From Apostichopus californicus (lineage: Eukaryota; Echinodermata; Holothuroidea; Aspidochirotida; Stichopodidae), in assembly GCA_020650975.1 (NCBI GenBank), contig JAIPMN010005947.1, forward strand, positions 10,139 to 32,832: a DNA stretch of 22,694 nt. The letters are read 5' to 3'. How positions within the stretch are numbered: position 1 is the first letter of the stretch; the number at the start of each line of letters is the position of its first letter. Positions 18,104-22,694 of the stretch are shown piece by piece. The notes under the pieces are model-generated. The model ran no database searches and was not told the origin of the DNA. It saw only the letters and a list, made by a program, of their open reading frames with translations. The position numbers were made by a program, and so were the translations under genes.

Positions 18104-20140
18104 AGAAGGTAGATTTACCTCAAGTATCTTCTTCTTTGAGACATATCCTTAGTTAAAAATCTAGTTATAAAGATCTCCACGTTTGGGATTATGACTTTTT
18201 AATAAAAAACTTAGTGAAAGTTAGACAGTGCTATTTGAAAACTTGTAGCAACTTAAACATGGAGACAATGCTCCTGAACTTTTAAAGTTATTATCAATGA
18301 TTTCATTAAGAAATATCAAAGACTGGTTGTTGCAGACTGCACTTAATTATGTGAGGTGCATTTAGTAATGCTCAAATACAAAGGAATATTGCCAAAAATC
18401 TTTCCTGCCATAAATCTTGTGTTCACTCATAACTATAACTGAGTGAGTGGTTTTTAGTGCAAAAACTATTGGATTATCAGTTGAATATACCAGTTATAGA
18501 TTAATATCATTTTTCATAGGGTTTCTCAGAGATGTTTTGAGGAACATCATAAATATACCAAGAATATTTTCCACCTAACAAACCTAACAGCAAAATCTTT
18601 TATGAAAAGCTGTTGTGATTCAGTTGAAGGAGAGTGTAAGGTCTTCTTCATCTCCAAAATATGTTTGGAATTAACAAAGAAAGAAAAGGAAATGTATAGG
18701 AATTCCCACCAGTCCACCTCCTCAACCCTTAACATCTATATCACATGCTTCCCCAACGAAAAACAAATGTTTCACAGTTGTGTTATAATTATGAGAATAG
18801 AATTATTTGAAAAAACAGAAAGTGACTTGCTGTGAATTACAAAATTTTGTAGAATCAGTTGTTGTACATTGGTGAACTTAAAAAAGGAATGCTGCCCTCA
18901 TAAAATCCTTTTGGCAGATATCACCTTGGTAATTTTCTCATAACGCCCTCTATTATGCTAGTTAATGTAATCTTTGTTGTTAAAAGAGAAATACTGCCAC
19001 CAATATGTTAATTTTAGGGCCATAATCTGTAAAAACTATGGTCTATTAAATTTAATTTTGATCTCCATGGAATATGGATGCATATTACTGGTTGACACAC
19101 ACAGTATCAGTAGGCCTCTACAGCAATTATTGCAGCTATGTCTATACCAATGTTGACTGAGTGTTATATTGCAAAAGGTGGCATTAGTAATGGGAATTAT
19201 AGTGATGTAAATGGAGGATGGTTAATGGCAATCTGGATTAATAGCTTTACATAAATGTATGCTGCTGTTGAGATATATCCTTCTGAAAGGAGAAAAAATA
19301 TTGCACAAAAAGAGAGGAATAATTACTTAAAAGCTGCTACATGTAATTCTAAATAGATCAAAAGTATGAATTTTACTTTCATAACATTTGTCTCTTTAAA
19401 GAAATCTTTTTTTTTTAAATTACATAAAAAAACAGTAATGTAAAAGATATGGTTTTGTTAAAGAATTAAGCAAATCAACAACCACAGACAGAGGAAATGA
19501 ATGGGGAATATAACAAAGGAACATTAAATGCTTTTGTTTTTGATATTTATGAAATGGAGGAAACAAAGTCACAAGCTAGATTTTGATTTGTTGTATTTAC
19601 CAGTACATAGTTATATTTGATATTTAACTGAGACAGACTATTGGTTACATCACATTACTATCATGTATATAACTTGATCCAAATTGCAACTCTTGGCATC
19701 TTAGGCATATCATGTATTACCTTTAAATGACAATTTTAAAGCCTTAATTATAAATTCACTCTCTACATATCTAAAGAATCTGTTCTTGGTACTATTGTGT
19801 AGTAAATAATCACACTATTGTGACAATGTACTTTCTTAATTTTGGCCAACTCGCATAGATGCGTGAAATTCAAACAAAAACATGGTGTCCCATCAAAACA
19901 ATAGTATCAAATCATTACCTCTACCTATACACAGACAGATGACCTTTCTGTCCATAACTGTATATTGGGCTGTATGCTGGGGCAAGTAGATTTTGCAATC
20001 ACTATGCCTACCATTATTATGTAATGTAATATCTGTTGCGGAATAACATTTCCAGAGCAGACCAAGCCATTTGAAGGACATATAACACTGGTCATCATTA
20101 ATTTCTTTGCTGGCAAATTAAGCCATGACAACATGAAATG
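18104..20140. other. Non-coding stretch with weak ORFs only
   Basis: AT-rich DNA. A plus ORF with an ATG start at 18602-18835 (77 codons) contains a Lys/Glu-rich LTKKEKEMYRN stretch, but its family is unknown and the minus strand is open over the same part. Other ORFs (18974-19156; 19893-20134 region) are 60-69 codons with no motif. No arrays, RNA genes or element ends were recognised. Confidence 0.5.
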
Positions 20141-20206
20141 AATTGTATTGTACTGTACTGTAATGTACTGTACTGTATGTATTCGATTGTATTGTATTGT
20201 ATATTA
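20141..20206 (+). repeat. Imperfect 5-bp microsatellite (TGTAC/TGTAT)n
   Basis: Reading from about 20141, the sequence is made of TGTAT, TGTAC and TGTAA pentamers with a few interruptions. It explains the Tyr/Cys-rich start of the 83-codon ORF at 20148-20399, which I therefore do not call a gene. Confidence 0.88.
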
Positions 20207-20355
20207 TGTATCACATATTGAGCTTGGTCAAGACTTTGTTCGCTCATGGGTTCGATTAATGTTTTTGAGGATTTTTTGTTTTGGGGGACATGTATGTTCT
20301 GGTTTGAAGTTTTCTGTTCTCTTGATCTCTGCTAGCGTGACAAAAAATGTTTTTT

Positions 20356-20399
20356 ACATGCATACATGCATACAATGTACATATGCAGTACATGCATAA
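20356..20399. repeat. Short CATGCATA-type alternating repeat
   Basis: CATGCATACATGCATACA is followed by GTACATATGCAGTACATGCA. Several overlapping palindromes (ATGCAT, GTAC) make this purine-pyrimidine alternating stretch prone to cruciform or Z-like structure. Nothing else is associated with it. Confidence 0.6.
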
Positions 20400-22116
20400 T
20401 GGGGCTTTGAGAGAGAAAGTCCTCATTGTAACCAAACAAATATAGATTATGAATGATCACTCTGATTTGCACATATCTTGAAAATGTGTCTATGCACAAG
20501 CCGTAGCATTGCAAGTTATAAATGAAAGCAAATTGAGATAATTGCATCTTTGCTCTAAAATAAAAATCTTCATTGTGAAGCAGATCTGATTAATTTAGTA
20601 CAAATACTACATCTCAAGGGTCTACTCTTGTAGGTTGACTAAAAATTAATTAATTTTGTACTTTCTATCTCATTTTTGGGTTTAAGATGTATAGTACTTA
20701 CACTTTCACAGATTTGTTGACTTATAGATAACTAAGTGATGAAAAATCAAATGTTTTCTGAATGAACCCCCTGTTAAAGCAGCTGATAGCATTAACCAAG
20801 ATACAAAGTATAAAAATAATTTATAAAAAATTATTAAAATTATAATCATTAAAATGATAAAATTTATAAATTAATAAAATAGTTTTTGGGAAATGTGGGA
20901 TATTGTCTAGTGATATTCAGACAACAGAAAAAGGAATATTTTTGGTAATAATTGTAATAACATTAATTTATTTTTTAACAAATGTTTCCAAGTTAGACAT
21001 AACTGGAAATTTAAAACAAAAAAATAGGTCTAGTTTACATTGGAATCACTGAATTACAACTGTACATTAGGCATAAAAATATGATAGTAACATTTTATGA
21101 TTATTAGAGACACATAAGATTTTCTTTTCCAGCTAATAGATCCTACATTTAATGTGGTTTTCAGTTACCTCAAAATAACATTTTTGTTGTTTATTTTGGG
21201 ATTTTCTCTAAGCTGACACAGCCGTATATACAGTGGTGGAGGGATCGATTGAGGGGGAAGACAATTTTGCATTTTGATGGCATTTTCTTTTTCTCTCTTG
21301 TCTTAACTTTTATCCATTCACCTTGTTTACCCATATCAATCAGGATTGATCGTTAATCCAGAGGCATTGTGGTTTGCTCGGTATTATTTCATAAAGTCAG
21401 GTTTATCAAGTCTTTATTCAAATCATGTTTATTTGTTTTATGAGTTTGTGACATCTATAATTGATTAAACCATGCAACAGTTTACCCTGTCTGCCATTTC
21501 ACTAAACTAATATTAATTTTCAATTTTCAATTGTTTATTTCTAATTCCGACAAATTTGCATTCAAATGGCTTTGTCAACACTTGTTGCACCCAGCCCCCA
21601 ATTGATCATGAACTAAATGGAGTCAAATATCTTGAATTCTGAAACTTTTCTGTGATTAATCATAACATTGAATTTGTCACTGTGTTGATGAGATACCTTC
21701 AAATCAAATATTACAGACTGAAATTAAGACCTTTTCCACTCATTTTTATTCATTTTTGACCATTTTCCCACTTTAATCTTGTATGACTCTTTATAATGTT
21801 CACTGATTCAATTCCATTATTTTGATAACAAGTGCTCCTCATTGCAGATACTGTACTTCCACTTGAGGGTTTCAGTAAACCGTTAATAGCGGATGCTGCT
21901 ATAAACTGCTCGATATTTTTGAACCAGCCTATTTTCTTTGCAATATGTTTGTTCTTTGTCCATCTCTGTGTAATTAATGAAGTACCCTCTAAGAAAACAA
22001 AACTAACGATGTATTGTTTAGATCTCACAGGATCAATGAACCAGGAAGTTTATTCTAGAAAAGCCTTGTATTGAATTTGATAAATGGAATCCTGCCCTGA
22101 AAGCCAACTCAGTAAA
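20400..22116. other. AT-rich non-coding stretch
   Basis: The stretch 20815-20882 is nearly pure A and T (AATAATTTATAAAAAATTAT and similar). A 16-bp perfect palindrome AAAATTAATTAATTTT lies at 20642-20657. A sequence beginning CAGTGGTGGAGGGATCG near 21231 resembles an end of a DNA transposon, but no partner end was found. The ORF pair at 21750-22074 has no known motif, although an acceptor-like TGCTCCTCATTGCAG lies at 21833-21847. Confidence 0.5.
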
Positions 22117-22130
22117 ATATATATATATAT
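22117..22130. repeat. (AT)7 microsatellite
   Basis: Seven AT units follow AAA. It is a simple dinucleotide repeat about 45 bp upstream of the 26-bp array. Confidence 0.9.
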
Positions 22131-22176
22131 GAGTAATGAATTTGTTTTAATAAAATCATTGCCATGACCATGACAG

Positions 22177-22694
22177 CAGCTTGTTGACTGATGCACTCCC
22201 CACAGCTGGTTGACTGCCGCAATCCCTACAGCTGGTTGACTGCCGCACTCCCCACAGCTGGTTGACTGCCGCAATCCCTACAGCTGGTTGACTGCCGCAC
22301 TCCCTACAGCCGGTTGACTGCCGCACTCCCTACAGCCGGTTGACTGCCGCACTCCCTACAGCCGGTTGACTGCCGCACGCCCTACAGCCGGTTGACTGCC
22401 GCACTCCTTACAGCCGGTTGACTGCCGCACTCCCTACAGCCGGTTGACTCCCGCACTCCTTACAGCCTGTTGACTGCCGCACTCCCTACAGCTGGTTGAC
22501 TGCCGCACTCCCTACAGCCGGTTGACTGCTGCACTCCCTACAGCCGGTTGACTGCCGCACTCCTTACAGCCGGTTGACTGCCGCCCTCCTTACAGCCGGT
22601 TGACTGCAGCACTCCTTACAGCCGGTTGACTGCCGCACTCCCTACAGCCGGTTGACTGCCGCACTCCCTACAGCCGGTTGACTGCCGCACTCCT
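22177..22694. repeat. 26-bp GC-richer minisatellite, about 20 copies, continues past the window
   Basis: The unit is CAGCCGGTTGACTGCCGCAC followed by TCCCTA. Unit starts fall exactly every 26 bp: CAGCTG or CAGCCG at 22203, 22229, 22255, 22281, 22489 and 22671. No insertion or deletion is seen over nearly 500 bp; all variation is substitution. Leftmost units have CAGCTG, CCCCA and CAATCC, while later ones are mostly CAGCCG, CCCTA or CCTTA. The first unit (22177) is the most diverged. The array runs off the right end. A minus-strand ORF at 22050-22274 reads only the units where TAG is replaced by TGG. Confidence 0.98.

Noticed and set aside
18602..18835. 77-codon ATG-initiated ORF
   Set aside because: No recognisable domain, the opposite strand is equally open, and there is no gene context; the length is within chance expectation.
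20240..20265. tRNA B-box-like GGGTTCGATTA
   Set aside because: No A box, acceptor stem or cloverleaf pairing could be built around it.
21231..21265. Transposon-end-like CAGTGGTGGAGGGATCG
   Set aside because: No matching inverted end or target duplication was found nearby.
21832..22074. Possible exon after an acceptor-like TGCTCCTCATTGCAG
   Set aside because: The ORF begins at GTG, both strands are open, the peptide has no motif and no donor or partner exon was identified.
22050..22274. Minus-strand ORF with a repeated Q-S-T-S-C-type peptide
   Set aside because: It reads the first units of the 26-bp minisatellite and stops as soon as the common CCCTA unit introduces TAG.
1..22694. CRISPR array among the tandem repeats
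   Set aside because: None of the arrays has conserved repeats separated by unique spacers; all are continuous tandem units, and the context is eukaryotic.

Overview
This window looks like intergenic or intronic DNA from an animal nuclear genome, most likely a marine invertebrate. The evidence is the visibly AT-rich background, the absence of any open reading frame above about 150 codons in 22.7 kb, the lack of bacterial gene organisation, many unrelated minisatellites, and a short non-autonomous DNA transposon with intact ends. The AGGTCA-rich degenerate repeats and the transposon end resemble repeats I associate with deuterostome marine invertebrates such as echinoderms, hemichordates or lancelets. 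That placement is inference from memory and low in confidence.

Layout, left to right. A 98-101 bp G-rich tandem repeat covers 1-270. A two-copy tandem duplication of about 375 bp lies at 2376-3132. A degenerate repeat of about 140 bp carrying AGGTCA hexamers is at 3325-3640, followed by a perfect 9-bp hairpin at 3679-3704. A 41-bp minisatellite of about 42 copies runs from 5506 to 7225 and has higher-order structure. A second degenerate AGGTCA repeat, with units of about 122-155 bp, spans 7880-8605 and has relatives at 13535-13775. A small stretch of uncertain nature, relatively free of stop codons, sits at 9961-10290. A 91/92-bp array (10342-11052) directly abuts an 18/28-bp array (11053-11965). 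Smaller arrays follow: 56 bp at 14213-14434, 26 bp at 14435-14493 and 30 bp at 15572-15870. A diverged two-copy repeat is at 15900-16265. A 295-bp hAT-like MITE with a perfect 8-bp target site duplication occupies 17801-18095. A strictly phased 26-bp GC-richer array begins at 22177 and runs off the right edge.

I find no protein-coding gene, tRNA, rRNA or CRISPR array that the sequence supports. The ORFs present are short, many start only at TTG or GTG, and the longer repetitive ones are by-products of tandem arrays. I list a few unexplained ORFs at low confidence so they can be checked. No genes can be shown to work together here. The main content is repeat biology: at least ten tandem or duplicated blocks, several with higher-order structure, plus one clean transposon insertion and repeat-borne sequences that match nuclear-receptor half-site spacing.
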